From positions 186,001-250,000 of the forward strand of contig NZ_BHGL01000003.1 of assembly GCF_003864975.1 (NCBI RefSeq): DNA of 64,000 bases. Reading direction: 5' to 3'. Position 1 is the stretch's first letter, and the number at the start of each line of letters is the position of its first letter. This document shows positions 17,976 through 27,050 of the stretch, piece by piece. The notes below the pieces were generated by a model, which was not told the DNA's origin, ran no database searches, and was given only the letters and a program-made list of their open reading frames with translations. The stretch comes from Sulfuriferula thiophila (GTDB lineage: Bacteria; Pseudomonadota; Gammaproteobacteria; Burkholderiales; Sulfuriferulaceae). The position numbers and the translations under genes are program-made.

Positions 17976-19477
17976 GACGGATCTCGCAACAGGAGTGTCA
18001 ACTTGAATGCGGCGGTGCTGGCCACTGCCTGTATGGACTGGTGCAGCGTCAATTTAGGATCACGGTTCACCGGCATGCTAATCACTTCCACCTTGGCGAT
18101 ACGGGGATGGTGCTGCAAATCAGCAACAAATCTGTCAATTTCACCCATCGCCAACTGGTAATTCCCCTGAGACAACAGCGCTTCGCCTTCAACTACCAGC
18201 ATCTGTTGTGCATCTCCCGGCTCACCCACGTTGCGTTCCCGCCAGACCAGTCGAGTAATGTTGATCCGTGAATCGCGCGTCAGCACCTCACTCAATATAG
18301 CGAAATCGGTTACCGGTTGCGGCGCTGCGGATAAAGTTTTGGCAACATCAACGGCCGCCTTAAGATTTGCAGGCGTAGTTGGCATAGCCGGCATTTTTGC
18401 CAGAATGTGCTGATAGCTGTTTTGTTGCTGCTTCAACCAGACGTGAGTCTGCATTGCAGAGGTGGTAAGTTGATCGCGCTGATAAGTCAGATAACCGCCA
18501 GCTATCACTCCCATCAGCAAGCTTGCCACAGCCGCCAGATACAGGCCGCGCTGCCACAACCTTTGTCGATAAGGCAGCGTCATTGCTGGAGTTGCAAGAT
18601 TAATTGCCGCCGAGTAACGCCCCAGTGCTGCTAAATGCAGACTGTCGCGATATTTATGTAAATCGTTGGCGTTGACCCATAAACGTTGTGCCAGCGCATC
18701 ACTGACATGCACCTGGCAGCTCAGATTCAAACCGGTATCCTGATGCAGGATCTCGCATAAACGCTGATGATCCTGTTGTGTATCCAGCACCACTACCGCA
18801 AGCGGGCTTTGATGCGACAAATACTGGTGACTGGTCAAATAATAGCGGGTCTTGATAATTTCTTCTGCCAGCTTTTCAGCAGCCTGACTTGACTCAGGGG
18901 TACTTAAGCGCGAAAACAGCAGTCGGTTCTGATGAAAGAATGACAACCGCGTGCCACCGCTCTGCTGCGTCACCCACAACAGCGGCGCCGACTCTTGCGG
19001 TAAGTGGCGCGCGATGGATAGACTTACTATCGGCACCGTAGTCAACAAAGCCAGATGCACATGATGCTGGGCGAGCAGGTCGAGCCAAACCTGCGCCCAG
19101 TCCAGCGTATTTAACGATACAAACAGAAACCTGTCATCACGCCGCCCGTCAGTTTCGCGCCCCTGATACCAGGCAGCAGAAAACGCACTGTCACGACTGA
19201 TTTGCCGCAAACGCCGTGCCAACATTTCAGTGCGCGCGCCACCCAGCACATGCGGCAGATTTTCCACATGATATTGTTCATCAACGCTATCCACCAGAAT
19301 AGATAGCTTGGCATTTTTAAACGGCTTAAGAGCAGCCGCAAAAGCTTGATAGCCAGACTCATCCGCATCGAATTCGCCGACAAAGCGGAATTTTCCCCGC
19401 CGCTGACACGCCAGACTAACGCCCTGCGCGTGGATATAAATAAGCAGATGCGGGACAAATATCATAAAGCCACTCAT
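17972..19477 (-). CDS. GspL-like fusion of PilM-type and PilN-type domains (MshI position)
   Basis: 501 residues. Residues 1-300 form a cytoplasmic domain that looks like the actin-like PilM/GspL-N fold. A single membrane span lies at 311-331, and the rest is a periplasmic PilN-like domain with a short coiled coil after the span. Type IVa pili split these as PilM and PilN, whereas type II secretion uses a single GspL; this gene has the GspL layout inside an MSHA-like operon. It starts within the GspF stop (ATGA). Confidence 0.65.
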   Translation of the reverse strand: MSGFMIFVPHLLIYIHAQGVSLACQRRGKFRFVGEFDADESGYQAFAAALKPFKNAKLSILVDSVDEQYHVENLPHVLGGARTEMLARRLRQISRDSAFSAAWYQGRETDGRRDDRFLFVSLNTLDWAQVWLDLLAQHHVHLALLTTVPIVSLSIARHLPQESAPLLWVTQQSGGTRLSFFHQNRLLFSRLSTPESSQAAEKLAEEIIKTRYYLTSHQYLSHQSPLAVVVLDTQQDHQRLCEILHQDTGLNLSCQVHVSDALAQRLWVNANDLHKYRDSLHLAALGRYSAAINLATPAMTLPYRQRLWQRGLYLAAVASLLMGVIAGGYLTYQRDQLTTSAMQTHVWLKQQQNSYQHILAKMPAMPTTPANLKAAVDVAKTLSAAPQPVTDFAILSEVLTRDSRINITRLVWRERNVGEPGDAQQMLVVEGEALLSQGNYQLAMGEIDRFVADLQHHPRIAKVEVISMPVNRDPKLTLHQSIQAVASTAAFKLTLLLRDPS

Positions 19478-20679
19478 AACTTTACGGTCCCCAGCACGTC
19501 ATACATAGGCAGCAATACCGAACCCACGATGGCGGCCATAATCGCCCCCAGAATCAGTGTCAGCGCAGGTTCCAATAATTTTAACGCTCGCTCGGTGGAT
19601 TCCGTGATTTCACGGTTATAAAAGTAATTGATGTTTTCCAGAGCAGTATCCAGCTCCCCCGTCGTCTCACCTACACGCAACATGCGAATGACCAGCGGCG
19701 GAAATACTGTGGAACTCTGAAAACTCTCGCTCAGACTCTCGCCATTGCCGATACGAATACGGGCACGCTGAATAGCATCGGCAACGACCCGGTTAACCGC
19801 CAGCGTCTCCCCCACTGCCAGCGCATCCAGAATGCTGATACCGGAGCGATACATCAGCGCAAAGAAGTTGGCAAAACGTGCCAATGCGATTTTGTGCAGG
19901 ATGCTGCCGACCACGGGCAGATGCAACTTCACATCATCCGCCCAAAATCGCGCACGCTCACTGCGCCGTAGCGCCCACAACGCCAACATTACCAGCACCA
20001 CTGGCGTAACCAGCAATATCGGCCATATCGCTTTCAGCGTCTGCGACAACCACAGCAACACCCGCGTCTGCAGCGGTAGCTGCAGCCCCATGCTCTGCAT
20101 CAATTGTGCAATTTGCGGCACCAGAAACAGCAATAACAGTGCAATCACTATACCCACCATCGCCAATACCAGACTCGGGTAAATCAGCAGGCGTTTGGTT
20201 TGTGCAGCCAGCTCATCCTGCCGCTTTAAGGTATCGCCTAAATTCACGAACACCTCACGCATCAGCCCGGTATGTTCGCCTGTTTTCACCAGACTGATCA
20301 TCAGCGAGTCAAACACGGCCGGGTGCGCCGCCATCGCTTGCGACATCAGCTTGCCGCCTTCCATATCCTCCAGCAACGCGGTGAGAATGTCACGGAAACG
20401 CGTGTTATCTGTGCTATCCCGTAAATCACGCACGCCATCCAGGATGGGAATGCCGGCACGGGTAATTTGTTCCAGATGAAAACAGAATGCAATAAGGTCG
20501 CGCCGACTGGCGGCACCACGCGCAAAGTTGCTGACCCGGCTATCCATAACATGCAAAGTAACCAGATCCATACCGGTACGCGCCAGACGCAATTCCAGAT
20601 CGACTTCATTCGCCGCTGACAAACGCCCGCGGTGGCTGCGTCCTTGCTGGTCTATGGCGCGATAGCTGAAATAAGGCAT
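19474..20679 (-). CDS. mshG: Type II secretion/MSHA inner-membrane platform protein
   Basis: 401 residues with two T2SF (PF00482) repeats, one near 70-190 and one near 270-395, and three membrane spans. Typical segments are GIPILDGVRDLRDSTDN, SLVKTGEHTGLMREVF and LRVGETTGELDTALENI. The protein is the membrane platform moved by the ATPase encoded 2 bp upstream. The family (GspF/PilC/MshG) is certain; the letter is by operon context. Confidence 0.9.
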   Translation of the reverse strand: MPYFSYRAIDQQGRSHRGRLSAANEVDLELRLARTGMDLVTLHVMDSRVSNFARGAASRRDLIAFCFHLEQITRAGIPILDGVRDLRDSTDNTRFRDILTALLEDMEGGKLMSQAMAAHPAVFDSLMISLVKTGEHTGLMREVFVNLGDTLKRQDELAAQTKRLLIYPSLVLAMVGIVIALLLLFLVPQIAQLMQSMGLQLPLQTRVLLWLSQTLKAIWPILLVTPVVLVMLALWALRRSERARFWADDVKLHLPVVGSILHKIALARFANFFALMYRSGISILDALAVGETLAVNRVVADAIQRARIRIGNGESLSESFQSSTVFPPLVIRMLRVGETTGELDTALENINYFYNREITESTERALKLLEPALTLILGAIMAAIVGSVLLPMYDVLGTVKL

Positions 20680-20681
20680 GT

Positions 20682-22379
20682 TCAGGCGCGCCGCGTTAAA
20701 TCGATCACCCGCGCTACCTCCGCCAGACTGGTTCTGCCTGATAGCACAGCCTCGATACCTTGATCAGCAAGCGTATGATAGCCGCGCGATAAGGCCAGAG
20801 AGCGAATTTCACCCTGACTCGCTCTGCGCGCGACCAGTTCATCCAGCTCATTATCCATAGGCAGCAATTCCATTAATGCCATGCGCCCGCGATAGCCCTT
20901 GCCTTTGCATACGGGGCAACCCGCCGCCCGGTAAAGTGGCGGATGGGTTGCACGTTCCCAGCCCAGCAACTGCTGCTCGTCCGCTTCCGGCACATACGCG
21001 ACACGGCAAGTCGAACACAGCACCCTAACCAGTCGCTGGGCAATGACGCCGATGATATTACCTGCCATGATATCCGGCACGATGCCGATATCGAGCAAGC
21101 GCGGGAATACTCCCAGCGCAGAGTTGGTGTGCAGGGTGGTAAATACCTGATGTCCGGTCATGGCGGCACGAAATGCCATTTGCGCAGTGTCCTGGTCACG
21201 GATCTCACCTACCAGAATGATATCCGGGTCTTGACGCATAATGGAGCGAATACCATTGGCAAAATCAAGTTTGATCGTTTCATTGACCGACGTTTGGCGC
21301 ATCAGGTCGACCGGATATTCAACAGGGTCTTCCAATGTCATGATATTCACTGATTCGTCATTAACATGATTAAGCAGTGAATAAAGTGTCGTGGTTTTAC
21401 CTGAACCGGTCGGCCCGGTCACGATGACGATGCCTTCCGGGCGGTTCAGCATGCGCAGCAGCAATGCCATGGTATCCAGAGGTAAATTCATGTGCGCCAG
21501 CGGCATGATCGCGCGCTCGCGATCAAGTATGCGTAGCACGATGTTTTCACCATGAATGGTCGGCTGTACCGAGGCTCGAAAATCGATGGGGCGCCCATGC
21601 AAAGTCAGCGCAAACCGTCCATCCTGCGGCGCTCGATTTTCGGCGATATTCATACCAGACATCACTTTCAGCCGTACTGCCATCGCGGGCCAATAACTGT
21701 GATGCAGCGCCCGTATCTGCTCCAGTACGCCATCAATACGATAACGTATGCGCAAGAACGCCCGTTCTGGTTCAAAGTGGATATCCGAGGCACCGTGTTT
21801 AACGGCATCCACCAGCAGCGCTTCGATCAGGCGCACCACCGGCTGGGTATAACTATCGGTATTCAGCGCCAGGCTCTGATAATCGATTTCGCCGGTTTCG
21901 ATTTCATTAAGAATGCCGCCGACCGACAATTCGAACCCGTAAAATTTGTCCACCGCTTCCAGCAATTGCGCTTCGCTGGCCAACACCAGTTCGATTTCTA
22001 TGTAGGTGCCGATCAGTGAGCGCAACTGATCCAGCGCGACAACGTTAAACATATCCGTAATTGCGATAGTCAGGGTCTGCGATTCACCGTCAAACGCAAT
22101 CGGCAATACATAATGGCGCCGGGCAAAGGCTTTCGGCACCAGGCCCAGCGCTTCGGCATCCGCGATCACACTGCCCAGATCAATACTCGCATGACCGCTG
22201 GTATTGGCCAGCTGGTCGCGGATTACCGCTTCAGTCACAAAACCCAGCTGTATCAACTGGCGGCCTATCGGCATGCCATTATGCTGCTGTTCTTTGATGG
22301 CAATCCGCAGCTGATCAAGGGTAATAGCGCCCTGCTGCACCAGAATTTCGCCCAGACGCGTGGCTTTAACCTGACTCAT
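20682..22379 (-). CDS. mshE: Pilus assembly ATPase with N-terminal MshEN c-di-GMP module
   Basis: 565 residues. Residues 8-60 repeat the MshEN pattern twice (RLGEILVQQGAITLDQL, then IGRQLIQLGFVTEAV), the motif known to bind cyclic di-GMP in MshE. The GspE/PilB motor has Walker A GPTGSGKT at 322-329, an Asp box with LEDPVEY, Walker B DIILVGEIRD and a zinc site from CSTC and CPVC. It powers pilin polymerisation. It shares ATGA with the TPR gene upstream. A PilT-like retraction ATPase is not in the window. Confidence 0.93.
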   Translation of the reverse strand: MSQVKATRLGEILVQQGAITLDQLRIAIKEQQHNGMPIGRQLIQLGFVTEAVIRDQLANTSGHASIDLGSVIADAEALGLVPKAFARRHYVLPIAFDGESQTLTIAITDMFNVVALDQLRSLIGTYIEIELVLASEAQLLEAVDKFYGFELSVGGILNEIETGEIDYQSLALNTDSYTQPVVRLIEALLVDAVKHGASDIHFEPERAFLRIRYRIDGVLEQIRALHHSYWPAMAVRLKVMSGMNIAENRAPQDGRFALTLHGRPIDFRASVQPTIHGENIVLRILDRERAIMPLAHMNLPLDTMALLLRMLNRPEGIVIVTGPTGSGKTTTLYSLLNHVNDESVNIMTLEDPVEYPVDLMRQTSVNETIKLDFANGIRSIMRQDPDIILVGEIRDQDTAQMAFRAAMTGHQVFTTLHTNSALGVFPRLLDIGIVPDIMAGNIIGVIAQRLVRVLCSTCRVAYVPEADEQQLLGWERATHPPLYRAAGCPVCKGKGYRGRMALMELLPMDNELDELVARRASQGEIRSLALSRGYHTLADQGIEAVLSGRTSLAEVARVIDLTRRA

Positions 22380-23206
22380 CGTGACTGACTCACTACTTCC
22401 TGCAGTTGCTGGATACGTTTATTCAGGCGCAACGCATCGATGTGGCCGCCGCTTGCCGGCAATGCATCACGCGCCTTCTGATAGTAGGTTACCGCTGCGG
22501 AATACAAACGCAAATAATCCAGGCTCACAGCCAAATTATAGGCATAATCGGCATTACGATTATCGGCCTGATAGCTTTCAAAATAGGCCGCTTCCGCCTC
22601 TCGCCAGCGCTGTTGGTCAGCATACAGATTCCCCAGACTGAACTGCAAAGCTGCAGAAGGCTGCATTGCCAACTGTTGCAGAATTTTCGCCTCCATTTCT
22701 GGGGCATGACGCTCACCGGCCAACATTGCCAGCGCGGCCAGCGCAGTGGTATTACGCGGCTCCAGCATCAACACTTGCTGGTAATGACGTATCGCAAACT
22801 CATTGCGATGTTGCTGCACCGCGATCGCGGCCAATCCCAATTGCACATCGACGTTATGGTCACCATCCATCACTTGCTCGTAACGCGTTCGCGCCAGATC
22901 ATATTCGCCTGCCTGATAGGCTTGCCATGCCAGTTGCAGCATCGTAATCGAGGGCTCTATATGCGCAGGCACCCGCGTTGGCAACAATACCGGATGTTTT
23001 GTTTTAACCGGCCGAACACGCTGGCCTTGCGCTTCATGTAGCACACCATCCCCCCAGCGCAAAACCGATGATGAACCCGCCGCAGTCCCAGTCTCCAGAG
23101 TAGCCGCTTGCACCACAGGCGTGATTACGACGCTGGCAAGCAGCCCCGTACGGAGTAATACACCACGCCAACTGATACAAGTTAATGCGTGCATGACTCG
23201 CCTCAT
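22376..23206 (-). CDS. TPR protein of MSHA-like assembly (MshN position)
   Basis: 276 residues. A hydrophobic N-terminal segment (GVLLRTGLLASVVITPVVQA) may be a signal peptide or anchor. From about residue 85 several tetratricopeptide repeats follow, for example LAWQAYQAGEYDLARTRYEQ and SLGNLYADQQRWREAEAAYF. In MSHA operons MshN is a TPR protein between secretin and MshE, the exact place of this gene. It overlaps both neighbours by 4 bp. Confidence 0.75.
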   Translation of the reverse strand: MRRVMHALTCISWRGVLLRTGLLASVVITPVVQAATLETGTAAGSSSVLRWGDGVLHEAQGQRVRPVKTKHPVLLPTRVPAHIEPSITMLQLAWQAYQAGEYDLARTRYEQVMDGDHNVDVQLGLAAIAVQQHRNEFAIRHYQQVLMLEPRNTTALAALAMLAGERHAPEMEAKILQQLAMQPSAALQFSLGNLYADQQRWREAEAAYFESYQADNRNADYAYNLAVSLDYLRLYSAAVTYYQKARDALPASGGHIDALRLNKRIQQLQEVVSQSR

Positions 23207-24987
23207 GGCTGCGGCAGTGTGGAACCATGCGCATCCAATTGACCAAGCGCATCATTCGGCCTGGGCAAATACTGCTTGAACGTCTTGAGTTCATCACTAT
23301 CAAGGGACGGGGTTGCGATCACCGTAGGACGCAAGAAAATCACCAATTCGGTTTGCTGTACATTACGTTCATGCTGCCCGAATAAAGCGCCGATACCATC
23401 CGGTCGCGACAGTATGGGAATACCGTCGCGAGCACGATTGCTATCATCCTGCATCAATCCGCCCAGTATCACCGTCTGCCCGCTCCCTACCTGCAGCACG
23501 GATTCCATTTCCCGCACCTGGATCACCGGTACTTTATTGGTAAGTGGCGCAATAATACTGGGGTTGGGGTCAATTGCATCACCCACCTTGCGCGAAATGG
23601 TAGGGCGCACATTCAAGGTCACCATGCCACTCTCGGAAATTTGCGGGGTCAGGCTCATCACCAGACCAACCGGTACGGTTTGCGGCGTCGTTGTGTAAGT
23701 GGTGACAGGCGCGCTGTTGTTTGAGGTTACCGTATCGGCTTTCACCGTGAAATACACGAGGTTATCGACCACCTTGAGCAACGCTGTCTGATTATTGATC
23801 GCCATCAATTTGGGGCTGGAGAGCACGCGCAAATTACCGAAAGATTCCAGTAAATTCAGGGTTGCGGTGTATTTCTGGTCTTTGAAACCACCGCTAAAGA
23901 ATGGTGTCAGTGTATTTGCCAGATTGGTACTAGCTGCACCGTTAGTACTGAAAAACCATCCGGCACCGCCACTCTCCACCACGCGCTGCCAGTCTATGCC
24001 CATTTTGTACTGGTCTTTCAGCGTGACCTCAACGATGGTCGCCTCTATCAGCACCTGGCGCTGACTGGCCTGATTGACGCTATTCAAATAGTTTTGCACC
24101 AGTCGTTGCTGGCGCTCGGTACCCACTACGCTGACGGTACCCGTCACCGGGTTTACCACCACGTCGTTTCTCGACAACATCTCCGCCTGTGGTGAATACA
24201 GCGAACTACCAAATACCTCTTTGTACAAGCCCGGCGCAGCAGCACCGGCCCGCGCTACCGCCTGCGCCTGCAGCAAGCGCTCACTGCGGGCATTACGTTC
24301 AGCATCGACCCGTTGCTGTTTGTCTTCCTGGCGCTGACTGGCCAACCGCGTCGCAATGAGCATGGCACGCAGGTTATCAGTTAATATATCCCAGAAGTTA
24401 TTATTGGATTTGCTGGCAACCGTGGTGGATGAGCTATTACCATCCTGATCACTGTTATCCTTGGCAATACCGCCACCGGTACTGGCAATTTTGGCAGCCA
24501 CACCTATGGTCGAATCGGTATTACGCGACAGATTGACGTAATTGACCCGATAGGTTTGCAAGTAGGGTGTATCCGGCATGATAGAAAGCGTCTTGCCTTC
24601 CATTTTGTAGCGGATATTGGCTTGGCGGGCGACACGTTCCAGAATAGCAGGTAACGACTCATTTACAGCATTAAGCGTAACGGTTCCGCTGATAGCGGGG
24701 CTGATATCGATATTGTATTTAGTATCGCGCGCCAGTGAGAACAGCAACTCCTTGACTGGCACGTTGTCGACTACGATGGTGTAAACAGGCGCATATTGCT
24801 GCGGTTTGGGTGGTGGTAATTCCGGCATGCTTTTTACCAGCGGCGGAATGTCCGCCACTGCCGGCGCAACAGCCGGCCCGGCCTGTATGTGCCCGGCCGA
24901 AGGTTTGATCGTGCTGGGCGGTACACAGCCTGACAGCGCGGATATCAGCAACAGCCCCCAACCCGTCTTGTTTGTTGTTAATCCCAT
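23203..24987 (-). CDS. mshL: Outer-membrane secretin of MSHA/T2SS type
   Basis: 594 residues from ATG 24987, supported by AGGGTGGGG; a GTG at 24996 is the longer option. A lipobox LISALSGC predicts a lipoprotein. N-terminal STN/N1 repeats follow (VPVKELLFSLARDTKYNIDI), then an Ala/Gln/Arg-rich linker around 210-250. The secretin core has GTERQQRLVQNYLNSV, LVMSLTPQISESG and VLQVGSGQTVILGGLM. It is the exit pore for the pilus. The response regulator ends 48 bp upstream. Confidence 0.92.
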   Translation of the reverse strand: MGLTTNKTGWGLLLISALSGCVPPSTIKPSAGHIQAGPAVAPAVADIPPLVKSMPELPPPKPQQYAPVYTIVVDNVPVKELLFSLARDTKYNIDISPAISGTVTLNAVNESLPAILERVARQANIRYKMEGKTLSIMPDTPYLQTYRVNYVNLSRNTDSTIGVAAKIASTGGGIAKDNSDQDGNSSSTTVASKSNNNFWDILTDNLRAMLIATRLASQRQEDKQQRVDAERNARSERLLQAQAVARAGAAAPGLYKEVFGSSLYSPQAEMLSRNDVVVNPVTGTVSVVGTERQQRLVQNYLNSVNQASQRQVLIEATIVEVTLKDQYKMGIDWQRVVESGGAGWFFSTNGAASTNLANTLTPFFSGGFKDQKYTATLNLLESFGNLRVLSSPKLMAINNQTALLKVVDNLVYFTVKADTVTSNNSAPVTTYTTTPQTVPVGLVMSLTPQISESGMVTLNVRPTISRKVGDAIDPNPSIIAPLTNKVPVIQVREMESVLQVGSGQTVILGGLMQDDSNRARDGIPILSRPDGIGALFGQHERNVQQTELVIFLRPTVIATPSLDSDELKTFKQYLPRPNDALGQLDAHGSTLPQP

Positions 24988-25035
24988 CAACCCCACCCTG
25001 TTTATTTTATATCATCAGTACACACTAAATATCCA

Positions 25036-26484
25036 CTAAGTGGATTCACACTCATGACGATAATTCTGCATACGGCTATATAACGTGGTGCGGTTAATGC
25101 CCAGCATCTTTGCCGCCTTGGAAAGATTGCCGTGAGTCAGTGCCAATGCAGCATCAACGTAACTTTTTTCCCATTCTTTCAAGGTGATGTCCAGATGAAA
25201 GTTTGCCATGGTTTGCAGATGTTTGCGCGCCACCTCGGATAAGGCTTTGCCATCACCCGGCATCAAATTATCGGCAGCGGGAGCAATGTCCGTATCCAGT
25301 TCCGCCTCAAGCTGCTCAAAACCGACCTGCTGCCCCGGATATTTTGTGGTCAGACGAATTACTATATTCCGCAACTCGCGCACATTACCGGGAAAATGAT
25401 AGTCCATCCATAACTCGGTTGCTGCCGCATCCAGCACAAACGCCGTCATTTCTGCCTCGCGCGCATAGAACAAGCGAAAATACTCTAATAACTCCAGCCT
25501 GTCTGCTCCCAATTCACGTAACGGTGGCACGCGAATTTCAAATACCGAAAGACGATGATACAAATCCGCACGAAAACGTCCGGCCTTGATCTCCTGGCGT
25601 AAATCACGGTTCGTTGCGGCGATTACGCGCGCATGCGAAATACGCGACTGCGTTTCTCCGACCCGCTGGTATTCGCCATTTTCCAGCACTCGCAATAATT
25701 TGGCCTGCAGTTCTAGCGGCAACTCCCCCACTTCATCCAGAAACAGAGTACCTTCGCTCGCCTCCTCAAAATATCCAGCACGGTTATTCACTGCTCCGGT
25801 AAACGCCCCTTTGCAATAGCCAAACAGGGTCGGTTCAACCAGCGTGGGAGAAATCGCGGCACAATTAAGTGCCAGATAGGGTTTGTGCGCTCGATTCGCA
25901 TTCTGATGCAACCCGGCTGCCACCAACTCCTTGCCACTACCCGATTCACCTTCGATCAGCACCGGAAACGGCGCGTTAGCATACTGACTTACCTGCTGGC
26001 GCAGTTTATCCAGCTTGAAACTGTTACCCACGATACAACACCGCACTGCCGGCACTTCAATGTCGGCTTCACGCTCTGCATCCAGAATTTTTAGCGCACT
26101 GAATAATAGCGCTTTGATTTGCTGAGGTTCACAAGGCTTACCAACGAAATCAATTGCCCCCAAGGCTCTGGCATGTCGCGCATTGACTTCATCATTCTGC
26201 CCGGACAACACCAGTATCTTGATATTTGGAGCAATACCGAGCAAGTCACCAATCAGATGAAAACCCTCGTCAGGTTTATGCGGCATCGGTGGCAGGCCCA
26301 GATCGATCAATGCCAATTGCGGTGTAGAGCCAAGCTGGGTAAGCAAACTTTTCACTTGCGCTCGCGAATCGGCGACAAACACGTCAAAATCACGTGACAA
26401 TACAAAACTCAACGTATCCGTGATCAAAGGGTCATCATCTACGATTAACAAACTGGGCTTATTCGATTGCAGCACTATCGGCAC
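25036..26484 (-). CDS. Sigma-54-dependent response regulator, PrsR-like NtrC family
   Basis: 482 residues. The receiver domain has phospho-acceptor D61 in LIDLGLPP and the Lys in FVGKP. The AAA+ domain has Walker A GESGSGKE (179-186), the sigma-54 contact loop GAFTGA (226-231) and Walker B GTLFLDEVGEL. A Fis-type helix-turn-helix ends it (about 449-475). DLGLPPMPHKPDEGF resembles PrsR of PEP-CTERM systems more than NtrC or PilR, by eye. The start is GTG 26484 with a weak ribosome site. The gene is just before the secretin operon and may be cotranscribed; the partner kinase is proposed to be the gene at 12328. Confidence 0.88.
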   Translation of the reverse strand: MPIVLQSNKPSLLIVDDDPLITDTLSFVLSRDFDVFVADSRAQVKSLLTQLGSTPQLALIDLGLPPMPHKPDEGFHLIGDLLGIAPNIKILVLSGQNDEVNARHARALGAIDFVGKPCEPQQIKALLFSALKILDAEREADIEVPAVRCCIVGNSFKLDKLRQQVSQYANAPFPVLIEGESGSGKELVAAGLHQNANRAHKPYLALNCAAISPTLVEPTLFGYCKGAFTGAVNNRAGYFEEASEGTLFLDEVGELPLELQAKLLRVLENGEYQRVGETQSRISHARVIAATNRDLRQEIKAGRFRADLYHRLSVFEIRVPPLRELGADRLELLEYFRLFYAREAEMTAFVLDAAATELWMDYHFPGNVRELRNIVIRLTTKYPGQQVGFEQLEAELDTDIAPAADNLMPGDGKALSEVARKHLQTMANFHLDITLKEWEKSYVDAALALTHGNLSKAAKMLGINRTTLYSRMQNYRHECEST

Positions 26485-26618
26485 CTAATGATTTAGTAAT
26501 TTCTTATATATAATACAAATTTTATCTTACAAGAATAAACCAGATGGATTCATAGAGCAAACTTCTCTCTATGGTAAAATCGTCTGTTTTTTTATTTTCC
26601 AGCACACACTCAAACACC

Positions 26619-27050
26619 ATGAAAGATTTTATTCGTCACCTTGCCGAACAAAGCCGGCTCGACTCCATACCTGTCAACACGGCGCTGGATGATGCCTTAA
26701 CCCATCTGGATAACATGCTGGCAGGGATTGCCGCTGCATTGCAGGTGGAATACATTGGCCCTTACGTCGGTGTGGAAATACTGAATGCACATGCCATGGT
26801 TGTACGTGCACATGAATGGCAAATTCACCAGCCTAGCTGGAGCATGAAAATCTGCTCCGCTATTCCCGAAGCGAATTACCGTGCCGAATGGCCCGCGCAA
26901 GGCGCGAGCCGGTTGCGTAAAAAGCTGATCGTCAAAGCATTGCCGGCATTTTTTGCAGGTTATGCCGAAGCGGTGCGTCAGGCGGGTAAAGCTGATACCA
27001 CGTCAGGTCAACGCGTCATCGCGCTGGATCAACAATTCAATCATGGCTAA
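26619..27050 (+). CDS. Hypothetical protein preceding the carboxylesterase
   Basis: 143 residues from ATG 26619; a longer frame from 26571 would start inside a promoter-like TAAAAT. No signal peptide or membrane span. The centre (VGVEILNAHAMVVRAHEWQI, then KICSAIPEANYRAEWP) looks like a compact alpha/beta domain, and basic residues follow (SRLRKKLIVK). I do not recognise the family. It overlaps the esterase gene by 8 bp, so the two are translationally coupled. Confidence 0.72.
   Translation: MKDFIRHLAEQSRLDSIPVNTALDDALTHLDNMLAGIAAALQVEYIGPYVGVEILNAHAMVVRAHEWQIHQPSWSMKICSAIPEANYRAEWPAQGASRLRKKLIVKALPAFFAGYAEAVRQAGKADTTSGQRVIALDQQFNHG

Noticed and set aside
27043-27050. Sequencing frameshift between the unknown protein and the esterase
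   Set aside because: The 8-bp overlap ATGGCTAA gives a normal start for a complete hydrolase and a normal stop for the first gene; both proteins are whole.
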